From: a virus
DNA: 64,000 nucleotides
Reading direction: 5' to 3' (one strand)
IMG/VR virus record: IMGVR_UViG_3300037189_012662
Coordinates: 30,812-94,811 of that record
Shown: in pieces, positions 1 to 8,448 of the stretch
Layout: each line of letters begins with the position of its first letter
How positions within the stretch are numbered: the first letter of the stretch is position 1
Program-made: the position numbers and the translations under genes
Notes under the pieces: model-generated
The model's input: only the letters and a program-made list of their open reading frames with translations
Databases searched by the model: none
What the model was told of the DNA's origin: nothing

Positions 1-510
1 ACTAAAAATTATGGCATCTCCAGTTTTAAGGCTATGCTTTTCTCCATCTATGTAAATATCCCAGTCAATGTTGCCACCAAGCTGATAGTTGAATGTCACA
101 AGATTTTCAGTACTGTCAATATGTGGTGGCAGTGATGGCTCATACCTTCCATCACCGTACTTTAAATTATAGTCTATGTAGCTGTAATGTGCAAGCTTTA
201 TTTCATCTTTGTGGACTGGCTTACAGTATGAGTCCATTACAGACTCTATGGATTTTGGACAAATAAATTCAATAATCATTCTTGACATATGTGTCATTAT
301 TCTTGGGTCCAGCCTACTTGTGCTGCTCGTAAACTCTTCTTTGTCACCTGGCAGGATCTCTGAGGCCAATGGACGTGAACGTATAGAATCTATAGAATTA
401 CGAAGCTCTTCTGCCTGTGAGGCTGTGAAGGGCTTTTCTATGTATATTGGTAGAGTTTTATTGTATCTGTCAAATCCAGTGAGATATTTATGCATTTTTG
501 CAATTGGCAT
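1..510 (-). CDS. 2OG-Fe(II) oxygenase-like protein, 3' end cut by window
   Basis: I translated this by hand from the ATG at 510. The frame stays open for 170 codons to the window edge, so the C-terminus is missing. Residues 130-132 are His-Ile-Asp (the HxD iron-binding motif), followed by a TFNYQL strand and a Trp-Asp-Ile-Tyr segment that match the two genes just to its right. By family knowledge it would be a non-haem Fe(II)/2-oxoglutarate dioxygenase. The second His and the 2OG-binding basic residue lie beyond the window, so activity cannot be judged. It starts 3 bases after the stop of the next oxygenase and belongs to the same operon. No clear ribosome site is seen; Met6 is an alternative start. 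Confidence 0.7.
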   Translation of the reverse strand, partial: MPIAKMHKYLTGFDRYNKTLPIYIEKPFTASQAEELRNSIDSIRSRPLASEILPGDKEEFTSSTSRLDPRIMTHMSRMIIEFICPKSIESVMDSYCKPVHKDEIKLAHYSYIDYNLKYGDGRYEPSLPPHIDSTENLVTFNYQLGGNIDWDIYIDGEKHSLKTGDAIIFS

Positions 511-513
511 CTA

Positions 514-1095
514 TTACTCAATTCCAATTTTTTCACGATAGTCTTTTGCTCTGGCAAGCATGAGGTCATTGTGCTCTGATGAGTTTACAGGAAAACTTGG
601 AGAATGCAGGTGGCAGAATATCATGTCCATGTATTCGCCCTCAGTCCACTCTCGCTCTGGCCTCCAGTGAACTTGGTGAGTTCCACTAAAAGTTACAGCC
701 TCATTATCTTTCAATACAGATTCATTTCCTTCAACAACGATGGGCCAAGAAATATTTGATCCTAGCTGATAGTCAAAGGTAAACCTTGGCTGATCGAATG
801 TGTCATGGTGTGGTGCCAACTTTGGAATTGATGTCACACCATCTTCTCTAATAAATTTTTCATATCTAGCAAACTGATATGCCTCTAGAATTAAATCATC
901 GTATCCAGATATCTCTTTAGAAACTTTAAGAATTTTTTCCATAACAGAGTCAGGCATTCTGAAGTCAGATACTTGCTGACCTAGATGTGGCATAATAAAC
1001 TTATTGTATGACTGATCAACCATTGCATAAATTTCTTTGATTTCTGACTCAGTCAGCAAATCTTTAACCACAACATTTATTTCATCAAACTTCAT
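514..1095 (-). CDS. 2OG-Fe(II) oxygenase, HxD...HWR type
   Basis: 193 residues. The HxD motif is His96-His97-Asp98 and the distal ligand is probably His143 in a His-Trp-Arg motif, with a TFDYQL strand between them. This is the jelly-roll layout of non-haem Fe(II)/2-oxoglutarate dioxygenases. The substrate is unknown; hydroxylation of a protein side chain is possible. The start codon lies inside the 3' end of the upstream oxygenase (11-base overlap), so the two are co-translated. The HxD-(about 45)-HWR spacing recurs in at least four other genes of this window, which makes it a local paralogue family. Confidence 0.8.
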   Translation of the reverse strand: MKFDEINVVVKDLLTESEIKEIYAMVDQSYNKFIMPHLGQQVSDFRMPDSVMEKILKVSKEISGYDDLILEAYQFARYEKFIREDGVTSIPKLAPHHDTFDQPRFTFDYQLGSNISWPIVVEGNESVLKDNEAVTFSGTHQVHWRPEREWTEGEYMDMIFCHLHSPSFPVNSSEHNDLMLARAKDYREKIGIE

Positions 1096-1720
1096 TTGTA
1101 ACTACCTCATTTCCAATTCCAGACTCATGCATTAAAAAGCTTGCTCTTTCACGCAGAATATCTTCCTGCCCCTCATCAAGTGGCAATGTGTTGACATACT
1201 CTAGATGACAAAAAATCATATCAATTTCTGCATCCTCAGCTATTGTTTTATTTTCTCTCCAATGGATTTGCTGGGTTCCTGCAAAAATTAAGCCTTGGTT
1301 ATCCTCTAGGTAAAATGGCTCGCCTTCCACAACTACCGCCCAGGGCTCAGATGCCTTTAGTTGAATGTCAAAGGTTATTCTTTGTGCTTCTCTAGTATCG
1401 TAGTGTGGGAATAGCTTACACTCATAGCCAAACTTTCTAGAGTATCTTGCAAAAGAATAGTCATAATTTAAGACCACGATGTCTCCCAAAACAGATTGGG
1501 CAACAGCAGTTATCCTGTCTTCAATCTCTTTTGAAAACCTGGTGTCCCAAATTTTATGCCCAGCCCAGGGCTGAATTCTTGTTTGGCTTTCTGGTAAAGC
1601 AGAAACTGCGGAGTAAATTTCTGATATTTGTTCTGGCAATAATACATCTGAAACAACCAAAGGCTTGAAGTCCTGATTGCTTACGTATGGCTGAGATGCT
1701 ACTAAGTCTGCGTATTTCAT
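1085..1720 (-). CDS. 2OG-Fe(II) oxygenase, HxD...HWR type
   Basis: 211 residues. His106-Tyr107-Asp108 is the HxD motif and His153 sits in His-Trp-Arg; a TFDIQL strand lies between them. It is paralogous to the gene that overlaps its 3' end. This is the first gene of the three-oxygenase unit. It has no Shine-Dalgarno sequence, but a TATAAT box ends exactly 6 bases before the ATG, pointing to a leaderless transcript. The target is unknown. Confidence 0.8.
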   Translation of the reverse strand: MKYADLVASQPYVSNQDFKPLVVSDVLLPEQISEIYSAVSALPESQTRIQPWAGHKIWDTRFSKEIEDRITAVAQSVLGDIVVLNYDYSFARYSRKFGYECKLFPHYDTREAQRITFDIQLKASEPWAVVVEGEPFYLEDNQGLIFAGTQQIHWRENKTIAEDAEIDMIFCHLEYVNTLPLDEGQEDILRERASFLMHESGIGNEVVTNEV

Positions 1721-1726
1721 ATCTTA

Positions 1727-1732
1727 ATTATA
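1727..1732 (-). promoter_or_regulatory. -10 box for leaderless oxygenase operon
   Basis: TATAAT on the minus strand, 6 bases before the ATG at 1720 and overlapping the stop codon of the upstream gene. There is no Shine-Dalgarno sequence between them. One of about ten such sites in the window. Confidence 0.55.
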
Positions 1733-2012
1733 CACCATCAATAATTTGCTCAAGCAGCGAGGCTTCTATAACCGCAAGCCTTGTCTTAACTCCATCTTTT
1801 CCAATGACAACCATGATCGCAGGATCATTTCCATTCCGAATAGCATCTGTGACTGCCTTGGCCCAAACGTCCTTATTGATAGTAAAAGATTTCTGAACCT
1901 CTTTAAAGTCAACAGTAAAGTTTTTCCAGGTCGCATCCCCCTTATGGGTTCCACGTCCAGAGTTTTTATGCTGCTTAGCGTTAATTCGCTTACTTTCGCT
2001 TTTCTCGCTCAT
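1728..2012 (-). CDS. Conserved small phage protein, possible Holliday-junction resolvase-like nuclease
   Basis: 94 residues. A basic N-terminus (residues 1-25, Lys/Arg/His rich, with a Gly-x-Gly-Thr-His-Lys-Gly-Asp stretch) precedes a Val-Asp-Phe-Lys strand followed by Lys-Ser-Phe-Thr-Ile. The latter resembles the (D/E)xK-...-SFSI region of archaeal-type junction resolvases of the PD-(D/E)xK fold. The upstream acidic residues of that fold are not convincing, so the nuclease call is tentative. It sits at the end of the recombination unit (RecA, zinc-ribbon protein, this gene), which fits a DNA-processing role. Its start overlaps the 3' end of the zinc-ribbon gene by 23 bases. Confidence 0.55.
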   Translation of the reverse strand: MSEKSESKRINAKQHKNSGRGTHKGDATWKNFTVDFKEVQKSFTINKDVWAKAVTDAIRNGNDPAIMVVIGKDGVKTRLAVIEASLLEQIIDGV

Positions 2013-2178
2013 AGTCTTTCTTTGTTTTTTTAACTGGCTTTAGGTTTACCGTGCTTAGATGATTCTGAGGACAAAGCCAAGTAAGCTCTCCAGAGTCCAG
2101 GTATTGCCTAAGACTGGTAACTATAGTTTTGCAAGTATGGCATGGAAATTCTCCATTGTAAACATTATACTTCGCCAT
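1990..2178 (-). CDS. Small zinc-ribbon-like protein
   Basis: 62 residues. Cys13-x-x-Cys16 near the N-terminus and Cys-Pro-Gln-Asn-His around residues 36-40 form a plausible Cys2-Cys/His zinc site. The C-terminus is strongly basic (Lys/Arg). It overlaps the end of recA by 14 bases and the start of the next gene by 23 bases, so it is tightly co-translated with the recombinase. A nucleic-acid-binding accessory role is likely but unproven. Confidence 0.65.
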   Translation of the reverse strand: MAKYNVYNGEFPCHTCKTIVTSLRQYLDSGELTWLCPQNHLSTVNLKPVKKTKKDYEREKRK

Positions 2179-3196
2179 TGACCTTGTTCCTAATTGTCTC
2201 TTGAAGCTCTATATCGTTCTTGATATGAGTAACAAAAGCTTCTCTACCCTGCAACTTAGATCCATCTGGAAGAATGTACCAAGCACCAGTTCTCTCTACA
2301 ATACCCAACATTTCAGCAGTATCTACTAGATCTCCCACTGAGTCTATTCCAAGACTGTCTCCCTTAAAATAAAAGTCATACTCACCACTATCTCCTGGTG
2401 CAGATGTCTTAGAATTTTGAACTTCCCAGCGAACCTTGCGACCCAACTTTTGTTCAATAAGCTTGTCTCCAACCTTAATCTTTCCCTTGATTGCCTGAGC
2501 ATCAGAGCCAGACGAGAACAGCTTAACTATTGTGGACGAAAAGAATTGTGTTGCATTTCCTCCAGTAGGTACTGATTGCGTATACATTGCTGTGATGTTA
2601 TTTCTTGCTTGAGAAATAGCAATAACAAGGGCAGGCTTCTTTTGATTATTTGCATAATTTATCATCATCCATGCATGCTTCAAGTCCTTAGACTCTGAAC
2701 CAATTTGCTTTGTTTGGTCCAACTGCTTTAGCTCTGTTGAATCTTTCTCAAAGTATACTGCTGGCAATAATGAGCTAATTGAGTCTATGACAATCAGGTC
2801 TACACCTGCATCCAAAAGTGCAACAGTCACATCAACCATGTCATTGATACTTCTAGCTTCAGAATAAATCAGCTGAGTGGTATCTACACCAAGCTTTTTT
2901 GCCCACTCTTCATCATAAGACATTTCTGCATCTACCCAGGCACAAAGCTTTCCGTCTTTCTGTGCCATTCCTATGGTCTGCAAGCAAAGAGATGACTTTG
3001 CACTAGACTTGCTACCCCACAAAAGAACCTGTCTACCATATGGAAGGCCACCACCCAATGCCCTGTTTAATCCTGGACTTGGTGTTGGCTGAAGCTCAGT
3101 CTTAATGCCAACCGCTGGACCAAGCCTTTTTCTTATTTTAGGATCTAGTTGTGCTAACGCTTCTTCTATTGTTGTCATATTAGGCAGCCAATCCAT
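2165..3196 (-). CDS. recA: RecA-like recombinase
   Basis: 343 residues, close to bacterial RecA length. Walker A is at residues 61-69 (GSKSSAKSS, where RecA has GPESSGKTT). The Asp-Ala-Glu plus Lys-Lys-Leu-Gly-Val-Asp segment at 89-105 matches the RecA core, Walker B is LIVIDSISSL at 134-143, and a Gly-Gly-Asn-Ala motif lies in the DNA-binding loop L2 region. It would form filaments on ssDNA and catalyse strand exchange. The Walker A change Gly to Ala before the catalytic Lys is unusual, and related phage recombinases also drift here. The first ATG (3196) overlaps the redoxin gene; the ATG at 3178, one base after its stop, is equally possible. Confidence 0.9.
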   Translation of the reverse strand: MDWLPNMTTIEEALAQLDPKIRKRLGPAVGIKTELQPTPSPGLNRALGGGLPYGRQVLLWGSKSSAKSSLCLQTIGMAQKDGKLCAWVDAEMSYDEEWAKKLGVDTTQLIYSEARSINDMVDVTVALLDAGVDLIVIDSISSLLPAVYFEKDSTELKQLDQTKQIGSESKDLKHAWMMINYANNQKKPALVIAISQARNNITAMYTQSVPTGGNATQFFSSTIVKLFSSGSDAQAIKGKIKVGDKLIEQKLGRKVRWEVQNSKTSAPGDSGEYDFYFKGDSLGIDSVGDLVDTAEMLGIVERTGAWYILPDGSKLQGREAFVTHIKNDIELQETIRNKVNGEV

Positions 3197-3401
3197 TAAT
3201 CTTGTCTGGATTAAAGCCAGCCCAAGAATCGTTGTCTGTTATTACAACTGGAGCTGACTTAAAGCCCATAGATATGATTTTGTCATAGGCTAACTGGTCT
3301 TCTGTAATGTCAATTGTTTCAAAGCTTAGTCCATGCTTTGTCAGCAATCTTTTTGTGGCATCACACTGAACGCATGCTGGTTTTGTATATACGGTAATCA
3401 T
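3180..3401 (-). CDS. nrdH: NrdH/glutaredoxin-like redoxin
   Basis: 73 residues from the ATG at 3401, which has a GGAG site 9 bases upstream; a longer upstream extension is only overlap with the polymerase gene. The thioredoxin-fold start (ITVYTKPACVQCDAT) carries a Cys-Val-Gln-Cys redox motif, and SAPVV contains the cis-Pro. The NrdH type feeds electrons to ribonucleotide reductase. No reductase gene lies in the window, so the partner may be host-encoded or elsewhere in the phage genome. It lies between polymerase and recA in one operon. Confidence 0.85.
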   Translation of the reverse strand: MITVYTKPACVQCDATKRLLTKHGLSFETIDITEDQLAYDKIISMGFKSAPVVITDNDSWAGFNPDKINGLAA

Positions 3402-3429
3402 TATTTTAGCTCCATTCCTTATTAAGTTG

Positions 3430-6400
3430 TTAGACGCTTTCAACGTCTTCCATAATGACAGTTCCATCTTTAGTTTGTCCAAAGGTAAAGTTATAGGCAT
3501 TACCCTCTTCAATTTTCATATATGCTTTTGCAAAAGCTGTAGGGAAAACGGTTACAGCATGCAGGTCTCTATCGGTATCTGCCAGAACTAGCGATGCCAT
3601 CTTTTTACCTGCTTTTGTAACTCGTGGCTTAAATGATACCACAAACTTTTGATCATCTTTATATGGCAACATTCTGTAGTTTAAGAATTTAATAAAGCCA
3701 TTTGTAGAACCTTTAAGCTCGTCTACTGGTACAGCAGAGACAATTCTATTATCGCTAGCTAAGACCATATAGGTTTTTCCGCTTTCAATTGTTGTCTGCT
3801 CTTCATCAAAAATACCAACGCTACCAGTTTTGTCTAGAATTTCTACACGTGACCAGCCCTTGCTGCGTTTTATATTCTTTACCATTCCCATCAAAACGAA
3901 GACTCCCTTTTCTTCGTACTCCTCTATATCATTAATAAAGGCATGATAGTGTGCAGGAATAGATGTGTTAAACTCTGGCAAGTTTAAATACTCATATAGG
4001 TTTTCACGAATTTCTTCATCGTTTCTTGGATTATCCTCAAAAGTTGCAGCACCAACTAGTCTCAGTGCCTGGAGTGCACGACTGTTAACACCACTTCCCT
4101 TTGTAAAGGTAAACTCTTCTAATTCAGCATAAGAGCTAAATGGACGTGCAGCCATATATTTGCTAGCAATGTTATCTGAAATATACTTAATTGCACTCAG
4201 TCCAAAACGAATTCCCTTGCCCTCAATCTTAAAGTCAATGTCTGACTCATTGATGTGTGGAAGTTTGATAGAAATACCCATACGCTTGGCTTCAATCAAA
4301 TACTCAGTGCGAGCATCTTTGTCACTCTCATTTTTAAGTAGAGAGTACATAAACTCAATAGGGTAGTAATACTTTAACCATGCAGTCCAATAGGAAACTG
4401 TTGAGTATGCCACAGCGTGAGACTTGTTAAAAGAGTACCCTGCGTGTGCCTCAAAGTCATGCCATAGGTCTTCTGCCAAGTTAGGAGAGATGTACCTAGA
4501 TGCACCCTTTACGAACTTTTCCCTAAACTGGTCAAACTCTTTAGCATCCTTTTTCTTACCAATGATCTTACGAACCTTGTCAGCTTCAGCCATGGTCATT
4601 CCGCCAAGCTCAGTACAGGCCTGCATAACCTGCTCCTGATACAAAACACATCCATAGGTTTCTGCAGTAAATGACTTCATAACTTCGTGGTGATAGCTAA
4701 TGTTTTGCTTACCATGCTTACGAGCAATATAGTCTTTACCAATAGTGTTCATTGCACCTGGACGAACTAGAGCATTAGATGCTGCAAGCTCTGCAAAGTT
4801 TTTAACGCCCATCTTAACTAGAAGATTTGTGTATGGTGTAGCTTCACATTGGAAGACACCTTTCGTATATCCATCAGATAGCATTGTATAGACATTAGCA
4901 TCTTCCATGTTAATTGAGTGTAGGTCAATCTTCCTGCTACTTCTACCGTCAATAATTTTTAATGTATCCTGAATTACTGACAAAGTTTTTAGACCAAGTG
5001 CATCAATCTTAATAAGACCAATACGCTCTGCTTCTGTCATGTCTACTGCAACTACTGGAATTCTTTCTTTTGTTCCTGGAGCAGTTCTTGTCTCCATTGG
5101 AGCATACTTAAAGATAGGCTCCTTAGCAGTTACAACTCCAGCTGCGTGAATACCAGTTCCACGAATGCGACCTCGCAACTGTTCTCCATACTCTTCAATT
5201 TCTGGATACTTTTCACGGAACCAAGCTGTCTGTTTTGAAGTGCAATAGTCATCCCAATCATCTACAAGCTTCAATACCTTGTTTACATCAACAAGTGGGA
5301 TGTTTAGCACACGTGCAATATCTCTAACAATTCCCTTGCCCTTAAATTCTAGAAAGGTTGCAATAGACGCTACGTGACGATACTGCCTAACAAGATAATC
5401 CTTTACCTCTTCACGACGTGAATCCTGAATGTCTGTATCAATATCTGGGAAGTCGTTACGTTCTGGATTGATAAATCGGAAAAACAAAAGTCCGTGCTGA
5501 ATAGGATCAATGTCAGTAATGCCTAGGGTGTAGCAAAGCAGAGATCCTGCAGAAGATCCACGACCTGGACCAACCATAATCCCCTCTTTCTTTGCCCACG
5601 AAATCATATTACGGACAACAAGAAAGTATGGCCCAAAGTTTTTATTTGCAATAACCTCTAGCTCTTCTTTTAACCTGTCTAGGTATTCCTGATTCTTGTC
5701 TAAGCCACGTTCTCTAAGTCCATCCATTGCCAAGTTAGCAAGCTCTTCATTTGGATTTTGATATTGAACTGGTAGCAAGTCTTGGTTATCTTTTATTGAG
5801 TATTCCTCAATCTTATTCATAATCTCAAGAGTTGTCTCATACATGTCTTCTCTATCAATGCCCTGTGCACTCATTGCCTGGTGCATTTCTTCATTTGATA
5901 GTAGATGAATCTCAAACTTATTAAAGGACATCTGTCGATCTGCACCATACAAGTAGTCCAAGCGATCCATTAAGTTATCATATTCCTTGGACTCTTCATA
6001 CGTAACATCCTTTTCAGTCTTGTTTGCGTATGAGTTAAGGATAAGCTTCAGCTCCTGGATTTCTTTTTGAGCTGGGTCGGAGTGGTGGCAGTCTGGAGTA
6101 ACGACTGGCTTTACACCAAACTCGTCTGACAACTCTAAAAGCATCTTGTTAATTTCTGGGGGATTGTGTGGCATTACCTCAATGTAGTAATCGTCACCAA
6201 AAGTATCCTTGCACCACTTAATGTGCTTCTTCGCATATGCTAGATTGTCTGACTCAATAGCTTTTGCCAAAACACCAGATAGGCAGCCAGAGGTAACAAT
6301 GAGACCCTCTTTATATTTTTCTAGAACTTCCCAGTCAATGCGTGGCTTTTTAAAGAAGCCCTCAGTCCAAGCAATTTCATTTAGCTTGTTTAGATTTTGA

Positions 6401-6708
6401 AGCCCAATATCATTTTTGGCAAGAATAATTAGGTGGTTGTAGTTAAGGTCAAGTGGGTCGTTCTTGCTCTTCTTGTCTTCGTGGTCAAGCCTGTCTTTTG
6501 TAATATACCCCTCAATGCCCAGGATTGGCTTGATGCCCTTTTCCTTTGCAGCACGAAACATTTCTCTGTGACCAGAAAGAGATCCATGGTCTGTGATTGC
6601 AATAGCAGGCATGTTTAGTGCAGCAGCCCTATCGACATATTCTTGTGGAGTTGCAATTCCATCAAACAAACTATAGTGTGTATGTACGTGAAGACCTACG
6701 TAACTCAT
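3430..6708 (-). CDS. dnaE: DNA polymerase III alpha subunit (DnaE type)
   Basis: 1092 residues, full length for the family. The N-terminal PHP domain carries His7-x-His9-x-His11 and an Asp-His-Gly motif near 40. The polymerase core has GPGRGSSAGS at 380-389 and Pro-Asp-Ile-Asp-Thr-Asp at 421-426 with two catalytic aspartates, and a third lies in the KIDALGLKTL segment. A helix-hairpin-helix region and an OB-fold-like C-terminus (around 970-1060) follow. It synthesises the phage chromosome, probably with host clamp and loader. The start has an AAGGAA site and a strong promoter (TTGACA-17-AATAAT) that overlaps a palindrome. It heads the operon that runs to the small genes at 1728. Confidence 0.95.
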   Translation of the reverse strand: MSYVGLHVHTHYSLFDGIATPQEYVDRAAALNMPAIAITDHGSLSGHREMFRAAKEKGIKPILGIEGYITKDRLDHEDKKSKNDPLDLNYNHLIILAKNDIGLQNLNKLNEIAWTEGFFKKPRIDWEVLEKYKEGLIVTSGCLSGVLAKAIESDNLAYAKKHIKWCKDTFGDDYYIEVMPHNPPEINKMLLELSDEFGVKPVVTPDCHHSDPAQKEIQELKLILNSYANKTEKDVTYEESKEYDNLMDRLDYLYGADRQMSFNKFEIHLLSNEEMHQAMSAQGIDREDMYETTLEIMNKIEEYSIKDNQDLLPVQYQNPNEELANLAMDGLRERGLDKNQEYLDRLKEELEVIANKNFGPYFLVVRNMISWAKKEGIMVGPGRGSSAGSLLCYTLGITDIDPIQHGLLFFRFINPERNDFPDIDTDIQDSRREEVKDYLVRQYRHVASIATFLEFKGKGIVRDIARVLNIPLVDVNKVLKLVDDWDDYCTSKQTAWFREKYPEIEEYGEQLRGRIRGTGIHAAGVVTAKEPIFKYAPMETRTAPGTKERIPVVAVDMTEAERIGLIKIDALGLKTLSVIQDTLKIIDGRSSRKIDLHSINMEDANVYTMLSDGYTKGVFQCEATPYTNLLVKMGVKNFAELAASNALVRPGAMNTIGKDYIARKHGKQNISYHHEVMKSFTAETYGCVLYQEQVMQACTELGGMTMAEADKVRKIIGKKKDAKEFDQFREKFVKGASRYISPNLAEDLWHDFEAHAGYSFNKSHAVAYSTVSYWTAWLKYYYPIEFMYSLLKNESDKDARTEYLIEAKRMGISIKLPHINESDIDFKIEGKGIRFGLSAIKYISDNIASKYMAARPFSSYAELEEFTFTKGSGVNSRALQALRLVGAATFEDNPRNDEEIRENLYEYLNLPEFNTSIPAHYHAFINDIEEYEEKGVFVLMGMVKNIKRSKGWSRVEILDKTGSVGIFDEEQTTIESGKTYMVLASDNRIVSAVPVDELKGSTNGFIKFLNYRMLPYKDDQKFVVSFKPRVTKAGKKMASLVLADTDRDLHAVTVFPTAFAKAYMKIEEGNAYNFTFGQTKDGTVIMEDVESV

Positions 6709-6741
6709 TTTTTCCTTAATCTTGTTTACCTATTTGTAAAA

Positions 6742-6770
6742 ATTATTGCATATTTTTGACACATTGTCAA
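6742..6770 (-). promoter_or_regulatory. Strong sigma-70-type promoter for the polymerase operon
   Basis: TTGACA (6770-6765), a 17-base spacer, then AATAAT (6747-6742) preceded by TGC (extended -10). It lies between the terminator of the upstream gene and the polymerase start. This is the best -35/-10 pair in the left half. Confidence 0.7.
6756..6770. promoter_or_regulatory. Palindromic operator candidate on polymerase promoter
   Basis: TTGACA-CAT-TGTCAA reads as a perfect 6-base inverted repeat with a 3-base centre, and one arm is the -35 box itself. A repressor bound here would block the polymerase operon. Confidence 0.4.
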
Positions 6771-6780
6771 GACGTGTAAA

Positions 6781-6811
6781 GCAAATGAGGGTAGCTGTTG
6801 TGCTACCCTCA
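6781..6811 (-). terminator. Rho-independent terminator after the ssDNA-binding gene
   Basis: A perfect 10-base stem (6786-6795 with 6802-6811), a 6-base loop, and ATTTG followed by CTTT on the minus strand. It lies 12 bases downstream of the stop at 6823 and separates this gene from the polymerase promoter. Confidence 0.75.
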
Positions 6812-6822
6812 TCAACTTATTA

Positions 6823-7476
6823 CTACCAATCAATATTGCTTGAAGTTGCAGATGGGCTATCAAACCCTAGGTAGAATGCCTCTTGCTCTGCATATGGCAC
6901 ATGGCGAACAACAGTGTCCAAATTAAATGGCTCAATGCCGTCCCACTTAAATGGTTCTACGTCTGGCTTCATTGGAATGAGTGTGTAGTTGGTCTCAGTT
7001 CCCTGCCCATTACGCTTAATCTTCCACTCAAGATTTGAGATGGATCCAGTCTCTAGTGCATACTCACGAAGAGTGTTGAATGCTGACTGCTTAGAGACAC
7101 CCTGCGACCATACGGCTACGTACGGCTCCTCTGTTCCATCATCAACTAGAACGTTGCAGTAAAAACGAAGACGAGCCTTCCAGCCTGCCTTGGGGTCCTT
7201 GCGGTGCATCTCTTCTGCCCAGTCACGACCCTCAGTGTCCATGGTGTCCAAGGCCTTACGCTTGTAATCCTTTGGATTTGTGTGTTCCTTAACTACGATA
7301 GCAAGACCACGGTCTGCACTGTAGTTAGCTGATTCCTGGTCAAGCTCTTCAATAAAACGAATCTTGGCAGACTGTCCATCTGCTAGCTTTACCCATCGTA
7401 CCTTTGTTCCTGTGTTTTCATATTTTGGCTTATCGACTAATGCTCCGATATCTTTTAGCCCTCTAGTTATACTCAT
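6823..7476 (-). CDS. Putative single-stranded DNA-binding protein
   Basis: 217 residues. No clear textbook motif is visible. The length, the central aromatic-rich region (Arg-Phe-Tyr-Cys-Asn-Val near 105), the Trp-rich C-terminal third and the position directly beside primase and helicase fit phage gp32-like ssDNA-binding proteins. It has its own promoter (TTGACA-18-TACAAT), a good AAGGAG ribosome site and a dedicated terminator, as expected for an abundant protein. The function is inferred mainly from context; other replication accessory roles are possible. Confidence 0.5.
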   Translation of the reverse strand: MSITRGLKDIGALVDKPKYENTGTKVRWVKLADGQSAKIRFIEELDQESANYSADRGLAIVVKEHTNPKDYKRKALDTMDTEGRDWAEEMHRKDPKAGWKARLRFYCNVLVDDGTEEPYVAVWSQGVSKQSAFNTLREYALETGSISNLEWKIKRNGQGTETNYTLIPMKPDVEPFKWDGIEPFNLDTVVRHVPYAEQEAFYLGFDSPSATSSNIDW

Positions 7477-7503
7477 TTTTCTCCTTGTTTTTGTAACGGT
7501 TTA

Positions 7504-8448
7504 TTATTGTAGCATACTGGCAATAGACTTGTCAAATGATGAGTCTATATTTCTAATTGCCTCATCTGACATATCACCAATATCCTTATATTGTTTATCT
7601 AATTTAACAACAGTGACACGAGACCCTAATCTTTCAATAATTCGGTTTTTCATGTTACCGCCTGCCTCATCATTATCAGCAATAACAATGATGTTATTGA
7701 AGTATTTTTGTAGCAAGTCTATTTGTGCACTGGACACGTTTGCACCCAGGGTAGCCACGGCAGAAAATCCACACTGATCTAGCCTTATGGCATCAAATGA
7801 TGATTCTACCACATAAACTTTGCTAGATGATTTTGTTCTATGAATGTTGAATAATGTTTTCCCTTTAGGAAGGCCTGGTGTATTCTTAAATTCCTTACCC
7901 TCTATGGATCTGCCAACAAACCCAATTTCCATTCCATCTGGGGAGTGAACAGGGACTGTCACCATGTCTTGCTTCTCAGAAAACCCCAGAGAGAACTTTT
8001 TTACAGACTCTTCCGTGATTGATCTTCCTGCATAGTAACGCATTGCCCTAGGGGATTCTAGTGCCTGCTGATTTAGTCTTTTAAGAAGTACTTGGTCAAA
8101 TTGAATAAAGTCTGGTTTTGATTGTAGCTTTTTTCCAACCTCTTGCAGTAGATCAGACTCTGTCTCTTTGCTTTTAATAAAACGGACTGATTCAAAATAA
8201 GACCTAGATGATGTATGCATAATAAGCTCTACCAAACTTGCAACGTGATGACAAGAAAAGCAGAAGAAGGTTCCAGTACTCTTGTCTACCTCTCCAGCTG
8301 GAGATCTGTGATTGCTATGAAAAGGACAGAATATAATATAGTCAGAATCTACTTCAGATTCGATTGAGATGCCTGCCCCAGATAAAACTCTGTTAATCTG
8401 TTCGGCTGTGTAGACACCACCGTTGTTCCGTCTATCCCCACTATGCAT
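7504..8448 (-). CDS. dnaG: DNA primase (DnaG-like)
   Basis: 314 residues. The zinc-binding domain has Cys41-Pro-Phe-His44 and Cys63-Phe-Ser-Cys66 (CHC2 type). The TOPRIM core has Glu215 in VVESSFDA and Asp258/Asp260 in IADNDEAGG. It makes RNA primers for the polymerase. It ends shortly after TOPRIM and so lacks the C-terminal helicase-binding domain of bacterial DnaG, as in many phage primases. The ATG at 8448 is the only reasonable start and lies 100 bases inside the preceding gene. The 3' end contains the promoter of the next gene. Confidence 0.9.
   Translation of the reverse strand: MHSGDRRNNGGVYTAEQINRVLSGAGISIESEVDSDYIIFCPFHSNHRSPAGEVDKSTGTFFCFSCHHVASLVELIMHTSSRSYFESVRFIKSKETESDLLQEVGKKLQSKPDFIQFDQVLLKRLNQQALESPRAMRYYAGRSITEESVKKFSLGFSEKQDMVTVPVHSPDGMEIGFVGRSIEGKEFKNTPGLPKGKTLFNIHRTKSSSKVYVVESSFDAIRLDQCGFSAVATLGANVSSAQIDLLQKYFNNIIVIADNDEAGGNMKNRIIERLGSRVTVVKLDKQYKDIGDMSDEAIRNIDSSFDKSIASMLQ
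7506..7535 (-). promoter_or_regulatory. Promoter for the putative ssDNA-binding gene
   Basis: TTGACA (7535-7530), an 18-base spacer, and TACAAT (7511-7506) preceded by TGC. It lies inside the 3' end of the primase gene. The leader is about 25 bases with an AAGGAG site. Confidence 0.6.

Noticed and set aside
209-541. Plus-strand ORF at the left edge
   Set aside because: It runs antisense to an oxygenase reading frame with clear homology to the neighbouring genes and has no ribosome site.
3402-3512. 37-residue N-terminal extension of the redoxin
   Set aside because: It overlaps the polymerase coding sequence, is unlike the thioredoxin fold, and the internal ATG has a GGAG site.
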